A stretch of DNA of 8,158 nt from Chloroflexota bacterium (GCA_016200765.1 JACQEC010000300.1:1-8158), one strand, 5' to 3'; positions 1 through 7,307 are shown, numbered from the stretch's first letter. Numbers and translations: made by a program. The notes: generated by a model from the sequence alone, not told the origin.

Positions 1-38
1 CCAGTGCTACGACACTCGGGTGATGTCATTTCTATCCC

Positions 39-224
39 TTATCGTACTCTGGCAATCTTGAACCTGCCACGGGAGAAGATATAGCGGATACCGACATAGG
101 GATAATACCACAGGTGCAACACCACCGCCTGATTCTGGTCGCTCGTCAGGCTCGCGCTGCCGAGGTGGTCGCCGTCATAGGCCCACTGCGTCATCCGACC
201 TTTTCGGGAACCATGATACATCAA
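39..224 (-). pseudogene. Rhs/YD-repeat protein C-terminal remnant
   Basis: This short open frame resembles the conserved core near the C-terminus of Rhs/YD-repeat proteins. Residues 16-25 read YDGDHLGSAS, followed by a LTSD segment and then WYYPY at 39-43, close to the usual pattern of DHLGS, a short spacer and RYYPYGE. Intact members are large, often secreted or surface proteins with many YD repeats. Here only about 60 residues remain. The usual YYPYGE is changed to YYPYVG, no repeats lie upstream, and the frame is closed by TGA at 255-257 and TAA at 39-41. The TTG at 222-224 is the first possible start but has no clear ribosome binding site. The fragment lies just past the nuoL terminator in the same orientation. 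It is most likely a decayed fragment. A small expressed protein is possible but unsupported. Confidence 0.6.
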
Positions 225-260
225 GTTCCTGAATGTCCAGTTTTTTGGGCGCTGTCAGGT

Positions 261-299
261 AAACAACAACGCCGCCTTCTTGGTGAAGGCGGCGTTGTT
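261..299 (-). terminator. Hairpin terminator after nuoL
   Basis: A perfect 15-bp inverted repeat pairs 265-279 with 285-299 around a 5-nt loop (280-284). Read on the minus strand, the GC-rich stem ends in GTTGTT and is followed by GTTT. It starts about 22 bp after the nuoL stop codon. The T-tract is short, but the stem is very stable, so rho-independent termination or 3'-end protection of the nuo transcript is likely. It marks the probable end of the operon. Confidence 0.75.
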
Positions 300-320
300 C
301 ATGGCCGGGTCGCGCAGGCT

Positions 321-2216
321 TTATAGCCTGAACAGGAAGAACAGCACCATCGCCACCGCGCCCAACAGCGTCAGAAACGCATACGAGCGCACGTAGCCGC
401 TCTGTGTCCAGCGCAGGGCGCGCGACCAGAGCGTCATCACCTCCACCGCGCCGCCAATCGCCACGCCGTCTATCATCGCGTGGTCAACCGCCTTGAAGAG
501 AAACTCCGCCGTCCAGACCGCCGGCACCACCACCAGCGCGTGGTAAATCTCGTCCACAAAGTATTTGCGCGAGAACAGGATATAGAACGGCTTGAAGACC
601 CGGCTGACGAATGAAGCCGGTATCCAGCGCGCCACATACAGCACCCACGCCACACCGATGCCCAGCACGCCCATCGCCACCGAGATGCTGGTCAGCAGGT
701 CGGCGTTGCCCGTGGCGGCCTCTACAGGGACATGGCTCTCTGTGAACACCGGCGCGAGGAACTGGTTGATCAGCGAGCCTTCGCCCAGCGGCAGGCCCAG
801 CGCCATGCCGCCGACCAGCGAGAGGAAGGCCAGCGCGGCCAGCGGCGCGGTCATGCTCGGCGGTGACTCGTGGGGGTGAACATCGCGCCCAAAACGCTGG
901 CGCCCAAAGAACGCCAGAATCGTGATGCGCGAGATGTAGAACGCCGTCAGCGCGGCGGTCAGCGTGCCGAGCGCCCAAAGGGCCGGATACCCCGCGTTGA
1001 ACGTCTGCGCGAGAATCTCGTCCTTGCTGAAGAAACCGGCCAGCGGCGGGATGCCGCTGATGGCCAGCCAGCCGAACACAAAGGTAGCCGCGGTGACCGG
1101 CATAAACTTCCGCAGGCCGCCCATCTTGAAGATGTTCGTCTCGCCGTGCAGGCCGTGCATCACACTGCCCGCGCCGAGAAACATCAGCGCCTTGAAGAAG
1201 GCGTGCGTCGTTAGGTGAAACATCGCCGCCGGCCACGCGCCGACGCCCGCGGCCATGAACATATAGCCCAACTGCGAGATGGTCGAGTAGGCCAGCACGC
1301 GCTTCAGGTCGGTGTGCACCAGCGCGATGGTCGCCGCGAAGAGCGCGGTCAGTGCGCCCACGCTGGCGACCACGCTCATTGTCAGCGGCGCCAACTCGAA
1401 CAGGGCGTGCGAGCGCACCACCATATACACGCCCGCCGTGACCATCGTCGCGGCGTGGATCAGCGCCGACACGGGCGTGGGGCCTTCCATCGCGTCGGGC
1501 AGCCAGACGAACAGCGGCAGTTGCGCGCTCTTGCCGGTCGCGCCGATGAACAGCAACAGCGTAATCCACGTGATGGTGGTGTCGCCGGGCTTAAAGACCT
1601 CATGCGCCTTGCCAAAGATCACGTTGTAGTCGCTCGTGCCGAAGATGGCAAAGAGCCACAGCACGCCGATGGTGAACGCGAAGTCGCCGATGCGGTTGAC
1701 GACGAACGCTTTCTTGGCCGCGTTCGCCGCTTCAGGCTTGTAGAACCAGAAGCCGATCAGCAGGTACGAGCAGAGGCCGACGCCCTCCCAGCCGAGGAAC
1801 ATCATCAGGTAGTTGTTGCCCAGCACCAGCGCCAGCATGGCGGTGATGAACAGGTTCAGGTAGAAGAAGAAGCGGGCGTAGCGCTCGTCGTCGGCCATGT
1901 AGCCGGTGGAATAGACGTGAATCAGAAAGCCGACGCCCGTCACGACCAGCGTCATCAGCAGGGAGAGCGGGTCCACGCGCGCCGCAATCTGGATGTCCAG
2001 ACCACGGCCCGGCATCCACGTCCACATCAGCACGTCGCGCGAGCGCTGGTCGGGCGGCAGGGCCAGCAGGCCGGCCAGTACCACGAGCGCGATGAGGAAC
2101 GCCAGCCCGACGACCGCCGGACCGACGATGCGCGACACGCTCTTGCGCCCCGCGAAGGCGTTGATAATCGCGCCCAGCGCAGGCAGGTAGAGAACGAGCG
2201 GAATGAGTTCGATCAT
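321..2216 (-). CDS. nuoL: NADH-quinone oxidoreductase subunit L
   Basis: This is the distal antiporter-like proton-pumping subunit of the complex I membrane arm. At 631 aa it is a normal full length (E. coli NuoL is about 613). The hallmark residues are visible. Glu144 lies in GWEGVG. Lys229 lies in GATGKS, followed by the WLPDAMEGPTPVSALIHAAT signature at about 238-257. Lys342 lies in THAFFKALMFLGAGSVMHG and Lys398 in GFFSKDE. These are the charged residues thought to form the proton path. The C-terminal part (about 520-631) fits the long lateral helix plus the last transmembrane helix. The ATG at 2214-2216 directly abuts the nuoK stop, so the two are probably translationally coupled. It is the last gene of the operon, with a strong hairpin after the stop codon; nuoM and nuoN do not follow. 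Confidence 0.97.
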   Translation of the reverse strand: MIELIPLVLYLPALGAIINAFAGRKSVSRIVGPAVVGLAFLIALVVLAGLLALPPDQRSRDVLMWTWMPGRGLDIQIAARVDPLSLLMTLVVTGVGFLIHVYSTGYMADDERYARFFFYLNLFITAMLALVLGNNYLMMFLGWEGVGLCSYLLIGFWFYKPEAANAAKKAFVVNRIGDFAFTIGVLWLFAIFGTSDYNVIFGKAHEVFKPGDTTITWITLLLFIGATGKSAQLPLFVWLPDAMEGPTPVSALIHAATMVTAGVYMVVRSHALFELAPLTMSVVASVGALTALFAATIALVHTDLKRVLAYSTISQLGYMFMAAGVGAWPAAMFHLTTHAFFKALMFLGAGSVMHGLHGETNIFKMGGLRKFMPVTAATFVFGWLAISGIPPLAGFFSKDEILAQTFNAGYPALWALGTLTAALTAFYISRITILAFFGRQRFGRDVHPHESPPSMTAPLAALAFLSLVGGMALGLPLGEGSLINQFLAPVFTESHVPVEAATGNADLLTSISVAMGVLGIGVAWVLYVARWIPASFVSRVFKPFYILFSRKYFVDEIYHALVVVPAVWTAEFLFKAVDHAMIDGVAIGGAVEVMTLWSRALRWTQSGYVRSYAFLTLLGAVAMVLFFLFRL

Positions 2217-2519
2217 CTAGCCCTTCAGCGAGTTAATATCGTCCACGTCGGTCGTCAGCCGCTGGTAGAAGAGATAGACGAGGATCGCCAGCCCGACGGC
2301 AACCTCGGCGGCGGCGACGGTGATCACGAAGAAGACGAAGACCTGCCCATCCACCAGATTCTGGTAGGCCGCGAGCGCGATGAAGCTCAAGTTGACGGCG
2401 TTGAGCATCAGCTCGATGCACATGAAGATCAAGATGGCGTTGCGGCGAATCAGCACGCCCACCGCGCCAATGGTGAACAGAATCGCGGAGACGAGCAGGT
2501 AGTGCGAGAGCGGAATCAT
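2217..2519 (-). CDS. nuoK: NADH-quinone oxidoreductase subunit K
   Basis: This small membrane-arm subunit, related to MrpC, takes part in proton translocation next to NuoJ and NuoN. Its length of 100 aa matches the family exactly, and three transmembrane helices are apparent. The two conserved membrane glutamates sit at the same numbers as in E. coli: Glu36 in MCIELMLNAVNL and Glu72 in VAAAEVAVGLAI. The GQVFVFFVI segment is also typical. The ATG start at 2517-2519 lies one base after the nuoJ stop codon, and its TAG stop touches the nuoL start, so nuoJ, nuoK and nuoL form a tightly packed unit. Nothing is unusual in the protein. Confidence 0.97.
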   Translation of the reverse strand: MIPLSHYLLVSAILFTIGAVGVLIRRNAILIFMCIELMLNAVNLSFIALAAYQNLVDGQVFVFFVITVAAAEVAVGLAILVYLFYQRLTTDVDDINSLKG

Positions 2520-2520
2520 C

Positions 2521-3043
<523 letters not shown>

Positions 3044-3051
<8 letters not shown>

Positions 3052-3733
3052 GTCGCAGGTTCACTTTTTGTATCCAATAGCCAATCGCCGCGCCGCCCGC
3101 CAGCGCCGCCGCCAGATTGCCGGTCAAGGCCACCGTGAGCATCGTCGCGCGTTCAGCCGCGCCGGGCGCGCCCACCCGCCATCCGGCGGTGTCCAACAGC
3201 AGGTCTATCGCCAGAAATGCCAGCCCCGCGGCCAGCCCGCCGCCCAGCGCAAGCCGCCCGGCCATCCCCGATCGAGTCGGGGACCAACCCCGCAAAGCGA
3301 GGCCCAACGCAAAGCCGCCGCTGGCGGCGATGAGGAAAGCCGCCGGTGTGAACAACAGGCTGAACACCACATGGATGGGAAGCCCATTGGCCCCGCCGCG
3401 CTCGACGAGAACGACTTCCAGCCCGGTCAGCGCCAGTCCGACCAGTGTCACCGTCGGCCCGTAGCCCAACGCGCCCGCCCACGCCATCCGCCGCCGCTCG
3501 CCCGCTCCCATCACGCGCCGCATGCTGTCCCCCCAGAGCGCGCCCCCGCCCAGCACCGCCGCCAGCGCCGGAATTGCGGCGATCCCGGCTTTGGCTTCAT
3601 CCGCCAGATGTCCCGGCAGTGCGCCATTGAGCAGATTGCCGATCAGCCCGCCAACCATCAGTCCGCCAATCAAACAACCGGCGGTCGCCAGCGCGCTGAT
3701 GGTCATCATCCGCAGGGTTGAGCGGGTAGTCAT
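3044..3733 (-). CDS. Unrecognised six-helix membrane protein in the nuoI position
   Basis: I do not recognise the family of this 229-aa protein. It is strongly hydrophobic and rich in Gly and Ala, with about six predicted transmembrane segments: residues 10-32, 50-68, 84-110, 118-147, 160-180 and 197-221. Charged residues sit in or near the helices (Glu106, Glu111, Asp177, Asp181), with an Arg-rich cytoplasmic-type loop at 72-82. It contains no CxxCxxC motif, so it is not NuoI, which normally lies between nuoH and nuoJ. The ATG start at 3731-3733 has a GAGGG sequence closely upstream, and the stop overlaps the nuoJ start by 8 bp. The overlap and shared strand argue for a real gene cotranscribed and cotranslated with complex I. 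Residues 151-156 (SPTRSG) are encoded by a palindromic repeat. It may be an accessory or assembly subunit of complex I; that is inference from position only. Confidence 0.8.
3266..3282. repeat. CCCCGA palindrome inside gene X
   Basis: The arms CCCCGA and TCGGGG flank TCGAG. Read on the minus strand it is CCCCGACTCGATCGGGG, one mismatch from the plus-strand copy in nuoJ. It is in frame and encodes SPTRSG in a loop between predicted helices 4 and 5. Confidence 0.7.
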
Positions 3734-3748
3734 CGTCCCTCGTCAATC

Positions 3749-3807
3749 ATTTTAGATTTTTGATTGATGATTTTTGATTTGGAATCTAAAATCGTAAAAT
3801 CTAAAAT
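3749..3807. repeat. AT-rich inverted repeat between nuoH and gene X
   Basis: The arm ATTTTAGATT (3749-3758) is a perfect 10-bp inverted match to AATCTAAAAT at 3783-3792, and also to a second copy at 3798-3807. The segment between contains GATTTTTGATT-type units. It is strikingly AT-rich against GC-rich flanks and fills most of the 84-bp gap between nuoH and gene X. The same unit (GATTTTTGATT) recurs at 6055-6065 in the only other sizeable gap of the operon. It looks like a dispersed intergenic repeat. In the nuo transcript it would form a hairpin that could affect stability or relative expression. Confidence 0.7.
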
Positions 3808-3817
3808 TCCCCCGGAG

Positions 3818-4804
3818 TTACCCGCCCATCGCGGCCACCAGCCCCGCGATGACGACCAGATTCAGCGCGGCCAGCGGCAACAACACCTTCCAGCCCAGCC
3901 GCATCAGTTGGTCAAAGCGCAGGCGCGGCAGGGTGGCGCGCATCCAGGTAAAGAAGAAGATAAAGCCCGACAATTTGATCACAAACCAGAGCCAGCCGGG
4001 CAGAAACGGCCCCTGCCAGCCGCCGAAGAAGATCGTCACCGCCGTGGCGCTGACGGTGATCACCGCCATGTACTCCGCCAGAAAGAACAGCGCCCACTTC
4101 AGACTGCTGTACTCCGTGTGGTAGCCCGCGATCAGTTCGGTTTCCGCCTCCGGCAGGTCAAACGGCGCGCGGTTGGTCTCGGCGATAGCGCAGATGAAAT
4201 AGATGACGAAGCTCAGCGGCTGTTGGACGATAAACCACAAGTTCGCCTGCGCCTTCACGATGTCGCCCAGACTCAAGGACCCGGCGGCCAGCACGACGCT
4301 GACCAGCGCCAGCCCCAGCGGCAGTTCATACGAGATCATCTGCGCCGACGAGCGCACGCCGCCGAGCAATGAGTATTTGTTGTTCGACGACCAGCCCGCC
4401 AGCACAATCCCGTACACCGCCAGCGACGACATGGCGAACAGATACAGCAGGCCGACGTTAATATCGGCGATGAACAGGTTCACCTTGATCCCAAACAGGT
4501 CAATCGTGTTCCCGAACGGGATCACGGCAAACGCCGCCAGCCCGGTAATCGCCGCCAGCGCCGGCGCGAGGAAGTAGGTCACCTTGTCTGCGCCGGCCGG
4601 GGTCAGGTCTTCCTTAAAGATGAGCTTGAGGATGTCGGCCAGCGGCTGTAATAGCCCGAACGGGCCCACGCGGTTCGGGCCGATGCGCGACTGCATCCGC
4701 GCCATGATGCGCCGCTCGACGTAGACCGTGTACGCCACGACGGTCAGCAGGATAACGATCAGGACAGCGACCTTGATGACGATCAGGAGGATGTCTTCGC
4801 TCAA
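3818..4804 (-). CDS. nuoH: NADH-quinone oxidoreductase subunit H
   Basis: NuoH anchors the membrane arm to the peripheral arm and forms much of the quinone chamber. The length of 328 aa is normal. The first-loop signature ERRIMARMQSRIGPNRVGP is at residues 30-48, followed by LLQPLADILKLIFKED (51-66). The acidic loop NRAPFDLPEAETELIAGYH at 211-229 lines the quinone path and carries the conserved acidic residues. The C-terminal LPRLRFDQLMRLGWKVLLP is at 292-310. About eight transmembrane helices are visible. The start is TTG at 4802-4804. It overlaps the nuoD stop (TGA 4801-4803) as TTGA, which suggests translational coupling, and a G-rich stretch precedes it. An AT-rich repeat and gene X follow, where nuoI would normally be. 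Confidence 0.97.
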   Translation of the reverse strand: MSEDILLIVIKVAVLIVILLTVVAYTVYVERRIMARMQSRIGPNRVGPFGLLQPLADILKLIFKEDLTPAGADKVTYFLAPALAAITGLAAFAVIPFGNTIDLFGIKVNLFIADINVGLLYLFAMSSLAVYGIVLAGWSSNNKYSLLGGVRSSAQMISYELPLGLALVSVVLAAGSLSLGDIVKAQANLWFIVQQPLSFVIYFICAIAETNRAPFDLPEAETELIAGYHTEYSSLKWALFFLAEYMAVITVSATAVTIFFGGWQGPFLPGWLWFVIKLSGFIFFFTWMRATLPRLRFDQLMRLGWKVLLPLAALNLVVIAGLVAAMGG

Positions 4805-6036
4805 CGGTCCACTTCCCCCAGCACAATGTCAATGCTGGCGATACACGCCACCACGTCGGCGATGTAGCGGCCGCGCACCATCTGCGCCAGCGACTGCAAA
4901 TTGACAAACGACGGCCCGCGGAAATGCGCGCGCACCGGCTTGGCTGTGCCGTCGCTGACCACCATGACGCCAAACTCGCCCTTGGGCGACTCGATGCCCT
5001 GATAGGCTTCGCCCGGCGGCGGCTTGAAGCCTTCGGTGAACAGTTTGAAGTGGTGGATCAGCGCTTCCATGCTCGTCGCCAGTTCGGCGCGCGGCGGCGG
5101 CATAATCTTGCGGTCGCTGATCCTGACCGGGCCTTCGGGCAGGCGGTCGAGCGCCTGTTTCACAATCCGCAGGCTCTGGCGCATCTCGCGCACCCGCAAG
5201 AGGTAGCGCTCATACACATCGCCGCGCGCGCCGAGCGGCACGTCAAACGCGTATTGCTCGTAGCCGCTATAGGGCATGTCGCGCCGCAGGTCCCAGTCCA
5301 CCCCACTGCCGCGCAGGATCGCCCCGCCCACGCCCAGCGAAATCGCCTCTTCCTTTGAAAGGATGCCGAGGCCCTGCGTGCGCTCCAGAAAGATCGGGTT
5401 GTGCGTCAGCATCCGCTCATACTCATCAAAGCGCGCTGGAAAGTCCGCGAGGATTTTCCGCACCGCGCCCTCGAACTGCGGCGGCACGTCCCTCAGGAGG
5501 CCGCCCACCCAGAAATACGAGGCCATCATGCGCGCGCCGGAGCAGAGTTCAAAGATGTCGAGGAGTTTCTCGCGCTCGCGCAGGGCGTAGAGGAACACGC
5601 TGATCGCGCCGAGGTCCATGCCCTGCGTCCCCAGCCAGACAAGGTGACTGCTGACGCGCTGTAACTCGGCGAGAATGACGCGGATGACCTGCGCGCGCGG
5701 CGGCGCCTCTACGCCGAGCAGTTTTTCGACGGCCAGCGCATAGCCGAGATTGTTCGAGAGCGGGGCCAGATAGTCCATGCGGTCGGTGACCGTGATCACC
5801 TGCTGGTAGGTCAGACCCTCCGCCGTCTTCTCGATGCCCGTGTGCAGGAAGCCGATGTCCGGCGTGGCATGAACGACAATCTCGCCGTCGAGTTCAAGGA
5901 TCAGGCGCAGAACACCGTGCGTGCTGGGGTGGTGCGGCCCCATGCTGAGGATCAGCTTATCGTCGGGGCCGGGTTCCAGCGTGACGCCGGGGGGAGTGGG
6001 GATAGTGTCGGCGGGATGGCGGGTGGAGGCGGTCAT
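4801..6036 (-). CDS. nuoD: NADH-quinone oxidoreductase subunit D
   Basis: This is the 49-kDa-type subunit of complex I, descended from the large subunit of NiFe hydrogenases, which forms the quinone headgroup site together with NuoB. At 411 aa it is full length. The quinone-site loop SMGPHHPSTHGVLRL is at residues 31-45, with the family His in HPSTHG. HTGIEKTAEGLTYQQ is at 65-79, containing the Tyr (Tyr77) that corresponds to the quinone-binding tyrosine, and RMDYL at 86-90. The C-terminus ADVVACIASIDIVLGEVDR is typical. The ATG start at 6034-6036 has no clear Shine-Dalgarno sequence and follows an AT-rich repeat. The stop overlaps the nuoH TTG start. Its structural partner NuoB is not encoded here. 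Confidence 0.97.
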   Translation of the reverse strand: MTASTRHPADTIPTPPGVTLEPGPDDKLILSMGPHHPSTHGVLRLILELDGEIVVHATPDIGFLHTGIEKTAEGLTYQQVITVTDRMDYLAPLSNNLGYALAVEKLLGVEAPPRAQVIRVILAELQRVSSHLVWLGTQGMDLGAISVFLYALREREKLLDIFELCSGARMMASYFWVGGLLRDVPPQFEGAVRKILADFPARFDEYERMLTHNPIFLERTQGLGILSKEEAISLGVGGAILRGSGVDWDLRRDMPYSGYEQYAFDVPLGARGDVYERYLLRVREMRQSLRIVKQALDRLPEGPVRISDRKIMPPPRAELATSMEALIHHFKLFTEGFKPPPGEAYQGIESPKGEFGVMVVSDGTAKPVRAHFRGPSFVNLQSLAQMVRGRYIADVVACIASIDIVLGEVDR

Positions 6037-6046
6037 CGGGCAGGAA

Positions 6047-6087
6047 TGATTTCAGATTTTTGATTTTTGATTGTCAATCTGAAATCA
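6047..6087. repeat. AT-rich inverted repeat between nuoC and nuoD
   Basis: TGATTTCAGATT (6047-6058) is a perfect 12-bp inverted match to AATCTGAAATCA (6076-6087), with a 17-nt AT-rich loop containing TGATTTTTGATT. It occupies most of the 60-bp gap between nuoD and nuoC and shares the unit GATTTTTGATT with the element at 3749-3807. It could be a transcript-processing or stability hairpin, or a small dispersed repeat. It is not a typical terminator because the stem is AT-rich. Confidence 0.7.
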
Positions 6088-6096
6088 AAAATGATC

Positions 6097-6657
6097 TTAG
6101 CGGCGCGCGTACTTTCGCTGTTTCTCGATGCGCTCAAAGTTATGCGAAAACTGCACTTCTTCATACGCGGGCGGGTAATCTTTGCGCAGTGGGTGTCCCG
6201 CCCAGTCGTCCGGCAACAGGATGCGCCGCAGGTCTGGATGCCCTTCAAAGGCGATGCCCATCAGGTCATAGACCTCCCGCTCCAAAAAGTCGGCGGTCGT
6301 CCAGACGGGCGTGACCGAGGGCAGGCTGGGGGCTTCCGCGCCCAGCCCGACTTTCAGCCAGAGCCGCTGTTTGTGGGTCATGGACAGCAGCTGGTAGTTC
6401 ACGACAAAGCGCCGCGCGCCCGTCATCTCCGCCGGGTCATGGCCGGTGGGCAGGGACTCCTGCTCCATCGTCAGCCGGTCTATCGCCGACAGGTCGGACA
6501 GGTAGCGATATTGGAAGCGCGGGTCATCGCGCAGGAAGGAGCAGACCGCCGCGATCTGCGCGGGCTGTTCAATCCAGACAATCAACTGGCCGCGAAACTC
6601 GAGGTCGAGGCCAATCGCCTCGCCGAACGTCTCGCGCAGAGCGGTGACAACGCTCAT
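6097..6657 (-). CDS. nuoC: NADH-quinone oxidoreductase subunit C
   Basis: This is the 30-kDa-type subunit of the connecting arm of complex I, which normally packs between NuoB, NuoD and NuoI and binds no cofactor. The length of 186 aa is usual. The C-terminal family signature is complete: FLEREVYDLMGIAFEGHPDLR followed by RILLPDDWAGHPLRKDYP (about residues 124-162). The N-terminal domain (1-100) includes YRYLSDLSAID, also typical. I chose the ATG at 6655-6657 because it overlaps the nuoA stop codon as ATGA. An in-frame start farther upstream (6774) would add 39 unrelated residues lying inside nuoA. The direct overlap with nuoA leaves no space for nuoB, which normally separates these two genes. 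Confidence 0.96.
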   Translation of the reverse strand: MSVVTALRETFGEAIGLDLEFRGQLIVWIEQPAQIAAVCSFLRDDPRFQYRYLSDLSAIDRLTMEQESLPTGHDPAEMTGARRFVVNYQLLSMTHKQRLWLKVGLGAEAPSLPSVTPVWTTADFLEREVYDLMGIAFEGHPDLRRILLPDDWAGHPLRKDYPPAYEEVQFSHNFERIEKQRKYARR

Positions 6658-7010
6658 TTCCAGTCCAGCGCGCCTTTTTTCCAGATGTAGATGTAGCCGA
6701 CCGCGAAGACGCCGATGAAGACCAACATCTCGACGAAGCCGAACAGGTGCAGCTGCTTGTACACCACCGCCCACGGGTAGAAGAAGACGATCTCGACATC
6801 GAAGATGATGAACAGCATCGCGACGAGGTAGAACTTGACCGGGAAGCGGATGCGCGCCGTGCCCACCGGGATCATGCCCGACTCATAGGCCATCGCCTTG
6901 TTGGCGGACGGCTGTTTCGGCCCGGCGACCCACGAGATAACCGCGCCCCCGATGCCAATGGCGCTGGCGGCGACGAGCATGATGAGGATCGGGAGATAGT
7001 CGGAAAGCAT
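6654..7010 (-). CDS. nuoA: NADH-quinone oxidoreductase subunit A
   Basis: This small membrane-arm subunit (118 aa, three helices) wraps around NuoH near the quinone channel. The signatures are present: AYESGMIPVG at about 41-50, followed by FPVKFYLVAMLFIIFDVEIVFFYPW. That second segment is the second helix, with its conserved acidic residues. I chose the ATG at 7008-7010. An in-frame TTG at 7056-7058 lies upstream of the predicted promoter -10 box, so it could not be on the main transcript. The Shine-Dalgarno sequence is weak or absent and the leader is only about 25 nt. It is the first gene of the operon, and its stop codon overlaps the nuoC start. A divergent promoter for a cold-shock gene lies just beyond its own promoter. 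Confidence 0.96.
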   Translation of the reverse strand: MLSDYLPILIMLVAASAIGIGGAVISWVAGPKQPSANKAMAYESGMIPVGTARIRFPVKFYLVAMLFIIFDVEIVFFYPWAVVYKQLHLFGFVEMLVFIGVFAVGYIYIWKKGALDWK

Positions 7011-7042
7011 AGAACTTGAGGCTTCAGGGCGGGAGTAAGTGA

Positions 7043-7071
7043 ATCGTATCACAAGCAAAAATATTTGTCAA
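7043..7071 (-). promoter_or_regulatory. Sigma-70-type promoter of the nuo operon
   Basis: On the minus strand the -35 is TTGACA (7066-7071), the spacer is 17 bp, and the -10 is TACGAT (7043-7048) preceded by TGA, giving an extended -10. Transcription should start near 7036, about 25 nt before the nuoA ATG. The -35 match is perfect and the spacing ideal. Confidence 0.75.
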
Positions 7072-7084
7072 AACTATTGACAAA
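7064..7084. promoter_or_regulatory. Palindrome joining two divergent -35 boxes
   Basis: TTTGTCAA (7064-7071) and TTGACAAA (7077-7084) form a perfect 8-bp inverted repeat around AACTA. Each arm contains the -35 box of one divergent promoter. It may simply reflect two identical -35 boxes facing away from each other, or be an operator for a dimeric regulator. Two polymerases could not occupy both promoters at once. Confidence 0.65.
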
Positions 7085-7105
7085 ACCAACCACCTGTTGT
7101 ATGAT
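7077..7105 (+). promoter_or_regulatory. Sigma-70-type promoter of the cold-shock gene
   Basis: The -35 is TTGACA (7077-7082), the spacer is 17 bp, and the -10 is TATGAT (7100-7105). This is near consensus, so a strong promoter is expected, with a start near 7112. That gives the cold-shock gene a leader of about 196 nt. Confidence 0.8.
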
Positions 7106-7170
7106 GCTGCCCGTGATGGTAGTGCCGCACGACCGTTCGTCGCACGATGCAAGGCAGCGCTGTTCATAGA

Positions 7171-7206
7171 GAACCGTATGGCTCAGTCTCGGCCTGCGGT
7201 TTTTTT
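7171..7206 (+). terminator. Terminator-like hairpin within the cold-shock leader
   Basis: AACCG (7172-7176) pairs with CGGTT (7197-7201), and GGC (7180-7182) with GCC (7192-7194), separated by a small internal loop. A run of seven T residues spans 7200-7206. The stem is short and interrupted, so termination is likely partial. It sits between the promoter and the coding region. Confidence 0.5.
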
Positions 7207-7236
7207 GTTCTCCCTTTCCCATTGTCGCTCATCACA

Positions 7237-7251
7237 CGGTTCCTCGAACCG
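7237..7251 (+). promoter_or_regulatory. Perfect hairpin downstream in the leader
   Basis: CGGTTC and GAACCG form a 6-bp stem with a CTC loop. Its left arm is also complementary to GAACCG at 7171-7176, the left arm of the terminator-like hairpin, so it could act as a competing partner. Confidence 0.5.
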
Positions 7252-7290
7252 GCAGGACAACATTCCGCTAACCATTGACCTTAACGCAGA

Positions 7291-7299
7291 AAGGAGGGG
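7291..7299 (+). promoter_or_regulatory. Ribosome binding site of the cold-shock gene
   Basis: AAGGAGGGG is a near-perfect Shine-Dalgarno sequence 8 nt before the ATG at 7308. It fixes that start over the upstream frame extension to 7275 and the internal ATG at 7326. Confidence 0.85.
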
Positions 7300-7307
7300 A
7301 AAACTCT

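Larger units (their letters stand above)
1..320. other. Region left of nuoL without an intact gene
   Basis: This stretch holds only the Rhs/YD remnant and the hairpin terminator after nuoL. No nuoM or nuoN follows nuoL, although they commonly do in complex I operons. I see no RNA gene or convincing promoter here. Confidence 0.6.
7112..7307 (+). ncRNA. Structured leader of the cold-shock gene
   Basis: The predicted leader has several pairing elements. TGCC at 7123-7126 pairs with GGCA at 7153-7156 and encloses a hairpin (7127-7132 with 7137-7143, one bulge). A terminator-like hairpin with seven Ts lies at 7171-7206, and a perfect hairpin at 7237-7251. GAACCG at 7171-7176 can pair either with CGGTTT (7197-7202) or with CGGTTC (7237-7242), so two exclusive folds are possible. 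Long leaders that respond to temperature are known for E. coli cspA. This could be an attenuating or thermosensing leader, or a separate RNA of about 95 nt ending at 7206. No known riboswitch class is recognised. Confidence 0.5.

Noticed and set aside
484..1569. A 361-codon minus-strand frame within nuoL
   Set aside because: It is the shifted frame of nuoL, with low-complexity Arg- and Ala-rich sequence and no motif.
6654..6657. A hidden or fused nuoB between nuoA and nuoC
   Set aside because: The two genes overlap by 4 bp, and neither NuoA nor NuoC carries extra cysteine-rich sequence that could represent NuoB.
6658..6774. An N-terminal extension of nuoC from 6774
   Set aside because: The extra 39 residues overlap nuoA in another frame and look random. 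The ATGA overlap at 6654-6657 is a typical operon junction.
7011..7058. A longer nuoA starting at TTG 7056-7058
   Set aside because: This start lies upstream of the predicted -10 box, and the added residues do not resemble NuoA. The ATG at 7008-7010 gives the usual length.
7064..7084. The palindrome as a Rex (NADH-sensing repressor) site
   Set aside because: Rex sites usually read TTGTGA-N6-TCACAA. Here the arms are TTTGTCAA and TTGACAAA, and they are already explained by two -35 boxes. Not claimed without comparative data.
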